Assembly: GCA_016987375.1 (NCBI GenBank)
Contig: PJRA01000313.1
Location: 2,113,764-2,177,763, forward strand
Length of the DNA stretch: 64,000 nt
Direction of reading: 5' to 3'
From: Brachionus koreanus
Lineage: Eukaryota; Rotifera; Eurotatoria; Ploima; Brachionidae
A program made the translations under genes and the position numbers. The notes under the pieces are model-generated. The model was given only the letters and a program-made list of their open reading frames with translations. It made no database searches and was not told where the DNA came from. Every line of letters begins with the position of its first letter. Positions within the stretch are counted from its first letter, which is position 1. Of the stretch, positions 37,401 through 46,938 are shown in pieces.

Positions 37401-40400
37401 CAGATTAAAAGAAAAAAATTATTTAAAAGGACTTATTACAACGTAAAACACTCGACGATGATGAAACCTGTTTTTTTTATTATTTGGTTCAGTTCTTTAC
37501 AGAATTTGCCAGGAATTCTGACTTGGATGAACAAACCAAATTAGATTATATCAAGTAGATTTTATTTTTGAAAATATTAGGAATTACTAAGATTTTTTCT
37601 AAACACAGAGAAACTTTCGTATTAGAATTATTTCATTCAATTGAAGTGTTTGTTCAACGATGTTTTGAAATGATGCGAGTTGACAAGGAAAACAATAAAC
37701 TTTGGGCAAAAAGGATGCATACAAGCTTAAAATGCTACAAAGAAAACTTAGTTAGTCTATTTGCTATCGATAAAAAAATAGCTCAATTTGAAAAGAATCA
37801 ATCTCAAAAAGAAGATACCAAATTAGCTAATGTAGATACAAATGTAAATTTGGATGATGACGATCAACTTACAGACTTGACAGAAAAAAATAATGATGTT
37901 TCTGAATTAACTAAAAGACACCTTTTAGATGAAAGATCTATGAACGTTTTGGAAAGATTAAAAAGTTAAATATATCAAAAAATTAATTTTTATTTAAAAT
38001 TTATTTTATTAGATCAGTTGTTTTATATTCAAGAATTTAGGGAGCTTTTTATCACCATGCTTAAAGATTTTGATCATACAAAAATGTCTAAGTAAAATAA
38101 TTTTTTATGGAATTTATTACAATTACTAATGTATTTATAAAGAAATTTTCTGAGAGATTTAATAGAAGCAAATCACATATTTATTTTGATGCTTGAAATG
38201 CATAAAAAAAATGGTACACTGAGTGTTTCATCTAAAAAGAAAAAAAGAAAGATTAAAAAAAAAGATTCCAAAAAGTCAAAAAAAGAATCTAAAGAAGAAA
38301 AAGAAAAACGTCTGCAGAATGAAGAAGAATATCAGCGGCGTTTGGATGAACAAAGTTCTAGCTTTAAATCAAGAGTATGGGAGAAAAATTTTGCTCGAGT
38401 AGCTTCTTTAATTCAGGGACAAACTGAACTTCAAATTGAAAATGATAATTTGATGCCATTTGATTTTGTTGCCACAAGTGATGAAGAATTTGACTCGCAC
38501 AAAGACACAGTTGTTGAAAAAATTCAAAAATTACTAGCACAAAATAAACCAGATGATTCCATAAGTTTATTTCGAGAAGCTAGATACTTGTTTTTAAAGG
38601 ACAAAGATTTGTTTGGAACTTCTGAAATGTCAGCTGATGAGGAATTTGAAACCTTTAAAAATCTTTTTATGAAACAAATAGAAATTAAAAAAGATGAAAT
38701 AGATAAGGACGCAGGAAAAGACGAAGGTCTTGGAGATGAAGAAGAAGCTAATGATGAAGAGCAAGATGAACTGTATAATGAAGAATTCGGAGAACCAGAA
38801 GAAGAAACTTCGAATACCTATGTGATCGAAGAAGAAAACTTAGATTTTGAGAATTTTCTTTTCCGATACACTCATCCACACATTCTCAAAAGCTATTTTC
38901 TAATGCTAGGAGAATATGGGAAAAATTCTGATTTTCTAAATAGATGCTGCATGTCAATGCTGGAAAAAATTGCTTATGAATGCCAAGCACCACAATGTCT
39001 CTTTCAACTTAGCCTTTTTAATCTTATAAACAAAATTTATAAGGATCCAATGTCTCGATGCTGCATGAATATCATTGAGAAAAACACTCAAAAAAAATCA
39101 ATTGATGATTTATATGCTTCGACTTATTCAACTGAAGATATGTTTGCTTTTTTTAGACAAATTATATCGAAATTTTTTGAACAAGCAAGCAAAAATCCTC
39201 TAATGTTTTTGGAAATTCTTTTTTTTAAAGATAAAAAAATTCTTTTTGAGCTTGGTGAAGAGTTTTCTGGATATCAAAGTCTAAATAAAGAGTCCGATAA
39301 TGGAAAAAATAGAAAGATAGCTTGGACAGAGGAAGAACAAGATGAACTAAAAGAATTGTTTGAAAAATTCAAGCGCAGATTTGAGACTAATGATGACGAA
39401 AATTTTGATGATGATATTGAAGATGCAATAAATATAAAAAATCAGGATGCTGGAGATATAATTGATCTTATAATGCTAAATATTAAAGATGGCAATCGAA
39501 AAAGAAAGGATATTTGTACCCAATTGGCCAATTTAGGCTGTGTTCAATCAATTGATGTATTCAAAACAAACAGATACACTTTTCCGAACAAAAAAAAAAT
39601 GGGTAGAAATAAATTATGGCGTGATGAGGATGTAGATGAGTTAAGACATTCATTTTTCATTTTTTCAGATGAGGCTAATGAACTAAATAAACCAATGAGT
39701 GAAATGATGGGAAAGTTACAGGCTTGTTTGAAAATAAACAGAACTAAATCATGTATAATTGATAAGCTTTTGAATCTGGGACTTATTAAAAACAAAAGTG
39801 AGCTTACTGGTAGCAAAAAAAAAACTAAAAGTAAAAATGATGATGATATGAAATTTATTAATGATGACGAAGAATTGGATGATGTTAAAAAAAAAGAGAA
39901 AAAGCGGAAAAAGAAAAATAAAACTAGCAAAAAAAAAGATACAGATAATGATCTTTTTGATGCTGAGTCTAATTCAAGTTCTGATGAATCTACATCATCA
40001 GATTCAGAGTCTGAAGAATCCGAAACTGAAGTTGAAAAAGATAATGTACATGAAAAAGAAATTTCAGATTTAAGTGACAAGGAAAACTCGCCAATTAAGC
40101 TTAGAGGATCAAATACCAGAGATGACGTTCTGGAAGCTTTACAGCTAAATGATGATTCAAATGAGAGCATTATTGGTAAAAATAAAAAATCAAATAATAT
40201 TTTAAGTGAAGATGAAGTAGATAATTTTGAGACAAAAGAAAAAGATGATCAATTAATACAAGATATTTTGGAAACAGACAACAAATCTAAGTCTAAGTTA
40301 TTAAAGAAAAAAAAAACAAAAAAAGTAATGAGTGATGAGAGTGATGATGAACTTAATAAACAGAAAAAAAGAAAATCAGTTGCAAAAAAGCGAAAAAAAA

Positions 40401-40582
40401 TTTTAGATTCAGATGAAAATAGCCAAGAATCAAATGAATCAAAAGAATCTTTGCAAAAGTCTAGTCAAATTTCTGAAAACGAAAAGCTAAAACTCTTGAA
40501 AAGTGATGAAAGTAGTGATGATGATTTAAATGGTTTATCTTCAAAAAGACAAAAATTGTTTTTGAGTGAAGATGATGAATAA
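34477..40582 (+). CDS. TIMELESS: TIMELESS (TIM-1/Tof1/Swi1 family replication fork-protection protein)
   Basis: Ten exons: 34477-34564, 34622-35108, 35168-35282, 35329-35414, 35464-35692, 37271-37378, 37430-37554, 37609-37964, 38013-38091 and 38143-40582. They sum to 1370 aa. The N-terminal TIMELESS domain aligns throughout with the human protein: DLARYLKRDD, LLVNLTQSALHCF, ILERILFLIRNIL, RHSRFMGTYV, the VKDLLQRK join, WAKRMHTSLKCYKENL, FYIQEFRELF and FLRDLIEANHIFILML. The large last exon holds a basic KKKKRKIKKK segment, the middle domain and two SANT-like blocks (WTEEEQDELKELF and WRDEDVDELRHSF) in the region corresponding to the PARP1-binding domain. It ends in a highly charged Ser/Asp/Glu/Lys tail. 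TIMELESS with TIPIN travels with the replisome, coupling polymerase and helicase and supporting checkpoint signalling. The fifth intron (35693-37270) contains an antisense LINE remnant. Confidence 0.95.
36519..37033 (-). mobile_element. 5'-truncated, frameshifted non-LTR retrotransposon (LINE) 3' end
   Basis: Minus-strand reading gives the region C-terminal to the reverse transcriptase core of a LINE ORF2. First comes LNALEKVQERATK then YEMRLKKLGLTKLSERRERG (37030 to about 36740). After a shift of frame near 36720-36735 comes HVFFSNRVVPHWNKLPENVV then a stop at 36537-36539. The order of motifs is that of CR1/L2/Jockey-like elements; the exact clade cannot be told. Only the last about 165 codons and a short 3' UTR with CTACTACTACTATT-like repeats remain. 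It is antisense in a TIMELESS intron and cannot be functional. Confidence 0.85.
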
Positions 40583-42452
40583 AAATCTAATTTTTTATTA
40601 AATTTTAAATATTATAATATGTAATTAAAATTAACCTTTAATATGTGAAAAGTTTTTATGATAATAAAAAAAGCTTCTTAAAAAAATTTTCTTTTTTTAT
40701 TAATTTTTGGTGTAAAATCTAAAAATTTTTTTATTCTTAAAAAATCAAATGAATTAATTTAAAACTAAAAATGGCTAAACTCTCATTATTTTTTTTTTAG
40801 TTTAAATTCCAAATGCTGAAAAAAACTATTTTTTTTAAATTATCTAATAACCACTTTGTTGATAAGTTTTAAAAATTTACCTTGATACTAATAAGCCCGA
40901 GAAGCTTTTTCGACTTTTTTTTTATTTCTTCCTTTGTTTTTTTTTTATAATTTAATCTAGATAAATAAACCAGATAAATAATAAAATTAAATAATATGTG
41001 TTACAGAATATTTTGATTATTATTGAAAAAAAGTAAAAAAAAACTCGTCGTGCTTTTTAGTGTTAAATAATTTTAGCTTTAAAAATAGATTTATGTTGTA
41101 TTAAGATGTTTATCAATATTTAAAAATAAATAACCAAAATATTGATTCTTATGTTCAATTTTTGATCTTAATTGAAAAATTTTTTCTTTATGATTTAGTC
41201 CGAATTTCTTAGCAAAAAATTAATTTGTTTATGAAACCACTTAAATTATAAAAACGAAAATTAGAGGGTCACTAAGTAAAATGGTAAAAATTAAAAAACA
41301 AATTAAAAGAACATTTCTGTTCTGAAGATTTTTCTTCACTTTGTTATTAATATTAATTACACTTTATTTTTTAAAACAATAAATTAATAGGAATTTTTTT
41401 CTTATTTTAGTGAGTTTAAAAAATAAATGTCTAATTAGTTGTAGAAAAAATTAATTTAATTTTTTTTTCTTTCGACCAGTTTCTATAACCTTGATAAATA
41501 AGTATCGAATGAGTATTTTCGTCTTGATTAATACCAATGTTAAATATAAAAGTAACTTTGTTTTCACTTGAGGTCATTTTTGTTATTCTTTCTAAATTTT
41601 TTAATTTTTTATTTTCAACATTGTCAATATTTACCTAAATTTTTTAATTTTATTTTTTAGCTGGTCAATTTTAATTTTTATTATAAGATTTCAAAGAATG
41701 TTTGATAAATTTTGTTTTTTTCCGAAAAGCTTAAATACAATTAAGTGGCCTTAACTTGAAATTAAGTATTTAGTAGAATGTTATTTTTTAGACTTCAATA
41801 GATTTTTCTGATTTAATTAACAGCAATAAATAAGGTACGTGCGTAGCAAAACTACCACACAATCTGAATTTGCATTAACCTACTTTAAAATATTAATCTG
41901 TATAGTTGAAAACCTAGAAAATCCAGAAAATCCAAACCTAGACCTCACCCCCTCAAAGATTTGAAATAAAACAAAAGTTGCTTGTCTTCAAATCAAAATA
42001 TCTCAGGTATTCATAGTCATAACTCGTTAAATATGCACCAAATCTGAAAGCTCATAATCTCTTCTACAAAATGGTATATTTATTTTGTATATTTACCAAC
42101 AATTTACTGTAATTTTTGACCAAAAATGGTAAAAACATACACTTTTTCCAGTTTTTTTGGATCTAGTTCGAGGTTTACACCCTACCCACTCCTTTTTTTA
42201 CAGATTCTGAAACTAAGAGGAAATTCTGAACATGTTGGTACCACTTTTTTTATTTTTTAATTTTTAAGCAAATTAAAATTGCTAAAACTCATTCTTCTGC
42301 GATTAATAATAAACAATAAATATTTTGGTCAAAATAAGACAAAAAACAAGCACCAGTTTTTTTAACTGCTAACCGGAAATTATATCCAAAAAATAAGTCA
42401 GTAAAAGTTTATATTTTACAAATTTGTTTATTTATTTAATCTGCTTTTAGAC

Positions 42453-42521
42453 AATAATTGTACTTGAAAAGGAAACAACTAAAATTCGTTTATAATGGTT
42501 TTTTATTTAAGTACAATTATT
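42453..42521. repeat. Imperfect long hairpin upstream of the caspase
   Basis: AATAATTGTACTT (42453-42465) and its exact complement AAGTACAATTATT (42509-42521) flank 43 nt. Pairing continues imperfectly into the loop. The size resembles a small MITE or a microRNA precursor; nothing decides which. Confidence 0.6.
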
Positions 42522-42542
42522 AAACTTCTGTATTTAAATTAT

Positions 42543-42571
42543 AGATATATATATCTATATATATATATATC
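42543..42571. repeat. AT-dinucleotide microsatellite
   Basis: Alternating TA with two C/G interruptions, about 160 bp upstream of the caspase ATG. Similar AT runs occur at 21510-21530, 46000-46018 and 60650-60675. Confidence 0.8.
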
Positions 42572-42729
42572 TTCAAAAGATTATACTAATACATTTCTAA
42601 AAACAGTTCTGTGCACTTTTTTTCATTCATAATTTAAATTAAATACAAAAGTAAAATGGCTACAAAATCTTAAAAGTATTAAAAACAAAGAAATTACGTA
42701 AATTAAACATCGGATTAAAATTACTGAAG

Positions 42730-43923
42730 ATGTTTTCGAATTTAGTCAATCGATTTAGTTCATCTTCAAATAAAAAATCAGATGCTCCTAAGCTGATAAA
42801 ATTTAATAAAAGATCAAGAACATCGGGGAGTCCGCTCAAAAAAAAGCCTAAAACAATACTTAAAAATTTAGATAACAAAGAGTCAACAAAGATTCCTGAA
42901 CAAATAAAAACTGACGAGAATAAAAAACCCTCAACTGTTGGCGATATGAACTTTGGCTACTCATCGGACAGGCTATTAAACAAACCATTCGAAAGTTTAA
43001 GTCTTAATGAAAATCAACAGAATAAAAGTCCTCTAAATTTGACAACAGAGACTTTTTTTTACACTTCAAAATTAACTCCAAACGGTCTTAATAATGAAAT
43101 TGATATTAAAATTGACACATTATCGATTGATCAAAAGACCAAAGAAATTGCCCGATTTGCTGATGAACCTGAGTATAGAATGAATTATCCTAGACGTGGT
43201 TATGCAGTTATTATTAATAATAAAAGATTTGACTCCAGATTGGATATGCCAGTGCGAGATGGAACTGATGTTGACGCTGCTTCATTGGAGAGTAGTCTTA
43301 AAAAACTAGGCTTTGAGACTCGAATTTTTCATAATTGTTCCGCTAGTTTAATTAGAGAAATAATGCTTAGATATGCAAAATCAGATCATTCTGATTCAGA
43401 TTGTTTTATGAGTGTTTTCATGTCTCATGGTGAAGATGGAGTTATTTATGGTATTGATAAGGAAATAGAAATAGAAAAGTTAATTCATCCGTTCAAATTG
43501 AATAGAAGCCTTGCCGGAAAGCCAAAGATTTTTTTTATTCAAGCATGTCGTGGTAATCAGTTAATGGAAGGAATTGATTCTAACCCATATGAGATTCAAT
43601 ATGTTAATAAAATTCCCATGGAAGCAGATTTTTTGATTGCCTATTCGACTATATCTGGGTACTTTTCTTGGAGAAATTCCCTAAATGGATCTTGGTTTAT
43701 ACAGTCATTGTGTCATGTTCTAAATGAGTGCGGAAAAACTGCCGAAATAATGCAGATACTAACAGCAGTAAATAGACGTGTGGCTTATCATTATGAATCA
43801 AATACTAATGATGTAACTATGAATGGAAAGAAGCAAATTCCATGCATTGTCTCTATGTTGACGAAAGAACTCTATTTTAGACAAAAGCATAACAGTTTAT
43901 CAATTGGTGTATCATATTCATAA
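42730..43923 (+). CDS. Effector-type caspase (peptidase C14A)
   Basis: Single-exon gene of 397 aa. The p20/p10 caspase fold spans about residues 150-385 and carries all the catalytic and specificity marks. These are Arg176 with GTDVDAA, catalytic His233 in MSHGEDG, catalytic Cys273 in QACRG, and SWRNSLNGSWFIQSLC, whose Arg315 contributes to the substrate pocket. The sequence is closest in feel to caspase-3/7, which cleave after DEVD-like sites during apoptosis. The linker between subunits is short, with Asp283 in GIDSNP as a candidate processing site. Oddly, about 150 residues precede the protease domain, far more than in caspase-3/7. This pro-region is Lys/Ser-rich and shows no CARD or DED that I can recognise. 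The lack of introns contrasts with the neighbours. The ATG at 42730 is the first in frame after stops in the AT-rich leader. Confidence 0.93.
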   Translation: MFSNLVNRFSSSSNKKSDAPKLIKFNKRSRTSGSPLKKKPKTILKNLDNKESTKIPEQIKTDENKKPSTVGDMNFGYSSDRLLNKPFESLSLNENQQNKSPLNLTTETFFYTSKLTPNGLNNEIDIKIDTLSIDQKTKEIARFADEPEYRMNYPRRGYAVIINNKRFDSRLDMPVRDGTDVDAASLESSLKKLGFETRIFHNCSASLIREIMLRYAKSDHSDSDCFMSVFMSHGEDGVIYGIDKEIEIEKLIHPFKLNRSLAGKPKIFFIQACRGNQLMEGIDSNPYEIQYVNKIPMEADFLIAYSTISGYFSWRNSLNGSWFIQSLCHVLNECGKTAEIMQILTAVNRRVAYHYESNTNDVTMNGKKQIPCIVSMLTKELYFRQKHNSLSIGVSYS

Positions 43924-45122
43924 ATTAGATGAAGATAATCGAATTTTATATTTAGAAATTAGAGATTTTTTAATTAAAATTTTTTTTTTGGTAATTTAAT
44001 CTGTAAAAAATTCATTTAACGACTAATTACAATATTAATTTAATAAATCTAATTAAATTCTTCATTATAAAAAAAAATTAGTTTAAATTCATTTTTGTAT
44101 TTTTAAAGCTTTAAGAAGAAAATTGATATTATTAATTATTGATGATAGTTAAAATTTTTTAGCAAAAAGAGATTAGTCAAAATTTTTACTTTGTCAATCT
44201 TTCATTAATATTTCAAGGTTGATATAAAAGTCAGTTTCCGTGTCATGAAAGACTGATTAACAGGTCATTTATTTAATTTTTGAAAAATAAAAGAAAAAAC
44301 TTTTATTTTTGAATTGAGCTATTAAAATGGCTGATTAATTTTTTAAGCTGTGTTAAATATTTATTTATTAAAATTTAAGCCTCATGGGCAGAAAAAATTA
44401 AAAATGTTCTTATTATATTATAAAAATTTTAAAAAAATTTAATTAAATTGTTGTAAAATGAATAAAAATTAAAAAATCCTCTAATTAATTAAATTCTAAT
44501 TTGACGAATATCTCAATGTTGAGACAAATTATCTTAAATAGCTTAAGTAGTTCAAATTATTTTAGTTCTTTTAAAAAGAAAGAATTTGAGATTACTAGGT
44601 TTAATACTACAGATAATTGATGAATATAAATATTTAAATATAGAAAATAGATTAAATTATGTAATATAAATTTCATGTTTAGAGGAAATTTTATGATTAA
44701 TTTAAAATTAACCATGAGTTACCACTGAAAGGTTATGATTTTGTTTATTTTTTAAAAATTTCATTTTTAAGGATCAATAATTTTAAAAAAGTAAATCTTG
44801 TATGTTGGCTTTCTATTTAAGCCTATCTGGTGCTTTCACTAAATGAAATAATTTATATTAAAAATAGTTATGAAAAAGAATATTTTATTTAGAAATGAAT
44901 TTTATAAAAAAATTTTTTTCATTCATCTTTATATTAAAATAAATTGTAACTGATTTCAGGCATATTAATGAATTATAAATTCGTATAAAAAAAATAATTT
45001 TAAAAAAAAAAATTTTTAAGATTTTTAACTTAAAATAATATGTCACAAAATTTGATATAAAATGATATAAATCTTCCCTAAAATTTACAAAATTTTAACA
45101 TCGATTCCTAAACTTTAATAGT
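43924..45122. other. Convergent intergenic region, no gene seen
   Basis: 1.2 kb between the 3' ends of the caspase (+) and the basic protein (-). Very AT-rich with poly-A/T runs. It presumably holds two 3' UTRs; nothing else stands out. Confidence 0.5.
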
Positions 45123-45961
45123 CTATGATGTTGTATTGACTTCTGTTTCTGGTTTGCATATCATTGAGACATCCTGAGGAGCTTTAAGTGGTTTACGTCT
45201 TAGTCCACTGGGAGTACTTGTTGATGCTGAATATTTGTGCTTATCACATTTAACTCCTAATAATTCAGATTTTACAAAGTCATCATGAATTTTAACTCCT
45301 CTCTTTGGTTTTTTGTTCTCCTCAATTTCTTGACTCTTGTCTTGTTTTGCTTTCATTATAGATTTCGGAGCAGTTTGGTCATTAATTGAACTAGAGCAAG
45401 AAATTCCCGAATTTACAATTGCTGTAGCAGTAGCACTAATGCTTAAATTAGATGCTGACTCACTTTTTTTCAACTTGTTATTGGAAACTTTTCGAGTTTT
45501 AGTTTTTTGTCCTGATTTTTTAATAGGTTCATTTTCCTGATTCTCATCGGGGCTATCTTCAAACAAAGCAGGAATTTTTTTGTTTGTCTTTTTTTCGGTT
45601 TTTCTTATTTCTTGACTTTCCTCTTCGGTTTTTTTTGTAATAACCTTATCAGAAGAATTCTTTCTTTTTCGGTTATTAGCTGGTTTTTTTAACTGTGGCA
45701 CTGATGCCTGCGGTTTTGGAAGAGAAGAACACGATCTTTTGGGTCTCAAAACTCGTTTTTCAACTGCTTCAGACTCGTTTATTTCTTTAGATGACTTAAT
45801 TTTCCTTTATATTATTAAAGAACAATAACAATCTTTTAAATTAAACCTAATTTAGAATACTTTTGAGACTCATCTTTACTATTGTTGCTGGCCTCATCAT
45901 TTTCTTCTGGTTGAGGAATTTCCATCTGCTTTTTACCCCTAGCACTTCTTATTTTTGACAT
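45123..45961 (-). CDS. Small basic low-complexity protein, function unknown
   Basis: Two minus-strand exons, 45961-45861 and 45804-45123, join in phase with a GTATTC donor to give 260 aa. The protein is rich in Lys, Ser, Glu and Asn and predicted largely disordered. It has several basic clusters that could act as nuclear localisation signals (VLRPKR, NNRKRKN, KKPKRG). The last 70 residues are the least repetitive (GVKIHDDFVKSELLGVKCD, then STPSGLRRKPLKAPQDV) and are the best candidate for a conserved interaction motif. I do not recognise a family. A chromatin- or cell-cycle-associated nuclear protein would fit the composition, but that is a guess. It is divergent from the mannosidase gene, 977 bp away. 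Confidence 0.65.
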
Positions 45962-46349
45962 GACTGCAAAAATGAAAAATTTTTATAACAAAATGAATAT
46001 AATATATATATATATATAAATCGTTAAAATAAATAAAAATTTTAAATGAAGCGCTAAATTTTGGCTATTTTCAATGTATAGACATTAAATTTGTCCTCTC
46101 AAAATTTAACCTGGATTCTTTTTAACGTTATAAATTAATAAATAACGAAACGATATTTAGTCATTAATTATTTCTATACAATATATTTGGTCTATCTCTT
46201 TTAGAACGATTTTGATCAATAATTTTTTTTTTGATTAATAAATTTTGAAACCAAGACGATTTCTTATTGAAACTAAAATTTGTTTTAAACATTTTTTATT
46301 ATTTTTAGAAGATTGAATAATTTTTAAACTTTGGTTTATTTTATAAGTA

Positions 46350-46509
46350 GAGCAGATAGTTGGAATTAATGATACTAATATTGAAGCACCCCCAACATAG
46401 ACTATGACAAACCAATCGAGCTAAATCTAAAACAGAAACAGTTGATTCCTTCATCTTGCGTCTTGCGAAATCAAAGCTTTTTTTAAAAGAACCAAGAAAA
46501 TATCTGCTC
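46350..46509. repeat. Possible 160-bp TA-bounded MITE
   Basis: TAGAGCAGATA (46348-46358) and TATCTGCTCTA (46501-46511) form an 11-bp inverted repeat. If the outer TA pairs are target duplications, the element spans 46350-46509. The terminal repeats are short and do not extend, so chance is possible. Confidence 0.3.
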
Positions 46510-46553
46510 TATTTTTCTTTTTCATTTAATTATTTAATTATATTTAAAAAGTA

Positions 46554-46563
46554 TATATAAAAG
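46554..46563 (+). promoter_or_regulatory. TATA-like box of the mannosidase gene
   Basis: TATATAAAAG, a near-perfect TATA box, 376 nt before the mannosidase ATG. It would place transcription start near 46585 and leave room for a 5' UTR intron ending at the acceptor near 46922. Confidence 0.45.
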
Positions 46564-46577
46564 AGATAGAGCTGCAA

Positions 46578-46585
46578 GTCACGTG
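46578..46585 (+). promoter_or_regulatory. CLEAR-like E-box (GTCACGTG) of a lysosomal gene
   Basis: GTCACGTG matches the first eight of ten positions of the CLEAR element GTCACGTGAC. In animals that element is bound by TFEB/TFE3-type bHLH-Zip factors at lysosomal gene promoters. It lies 15 nt downstream of the TATA-like box and upstream of lysosomal alpha-mannosidase. This is a motif match only. Confidence 0.45.
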
Positions 46586-46938
46586 TGTCATCAATTGTGC
46601 CATTTATATTTATTTCAATAGACTAAACTAAACTAGACTTCAAATTCACCAAACCAAAAATTCCATTTAAGCTATTTTTCTATTGAACTTTCGAAGTTCG
46701 CTTTTTGATAAACCAGCAACTTATTAGGTTATATATTAGTTGATAATTTTTATGTTCTATTTTGGTACAATCTTATCTTACTGGTACAAAACAAATAATT
46801 ATAAGCTTATTTATATATATTCATCAAATCATGTGATTTATGAATTTGAAATATTTATAAATATTTCATAAACGAAATACACCTAATAAATTTTTCAAAA
46901 TAAAAAATAAATAATTTATTTCAGTATCCGAGCCAAAA

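Larger units (their letters stand above)
40583..42729. other. 2.1-kb intergenic region, TIMELESS to caspase
   Basis: Mostly AT-rich. A stretch at about 41830-42400 is less AT-rich and has two C-rich patches (CCTAGACCTCACCCCCTC near 41935-41955 and ACACCCTACCCACTCC near 42176-42192). It reads like an old interspersed repeat but has no terminal repeats I could find. A 13-bp inverted repeat lies at 42453-42521 and an AT microsatellite at 42543-42571. No coding exon was seen. Confidence 0.4.
45962..46938. other. Divergent intergenic region between basic protein and mannosidase
   Basis: 977 nt containing both promoters. The mannosidase side has a TATA-like box and an E-box (listed separately). 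TTATTTCAG directly before the ATG context at 46913-46922 looks like a splice acceptor, suggesting a 5' UTR intron. A TA-bounded inverted repeat at 46350-46509 and an AT microsatellite at 46000-46018 are also present. Confidence 0.5.

Noticed and set aside
39544..40170. 208-codon antisense frame in the TIMELESS tail
   Set aside because: Composition shadow of Lys/Asp/Glu/Ser codons; Ser/Phe/Leu-rich product with no motif.
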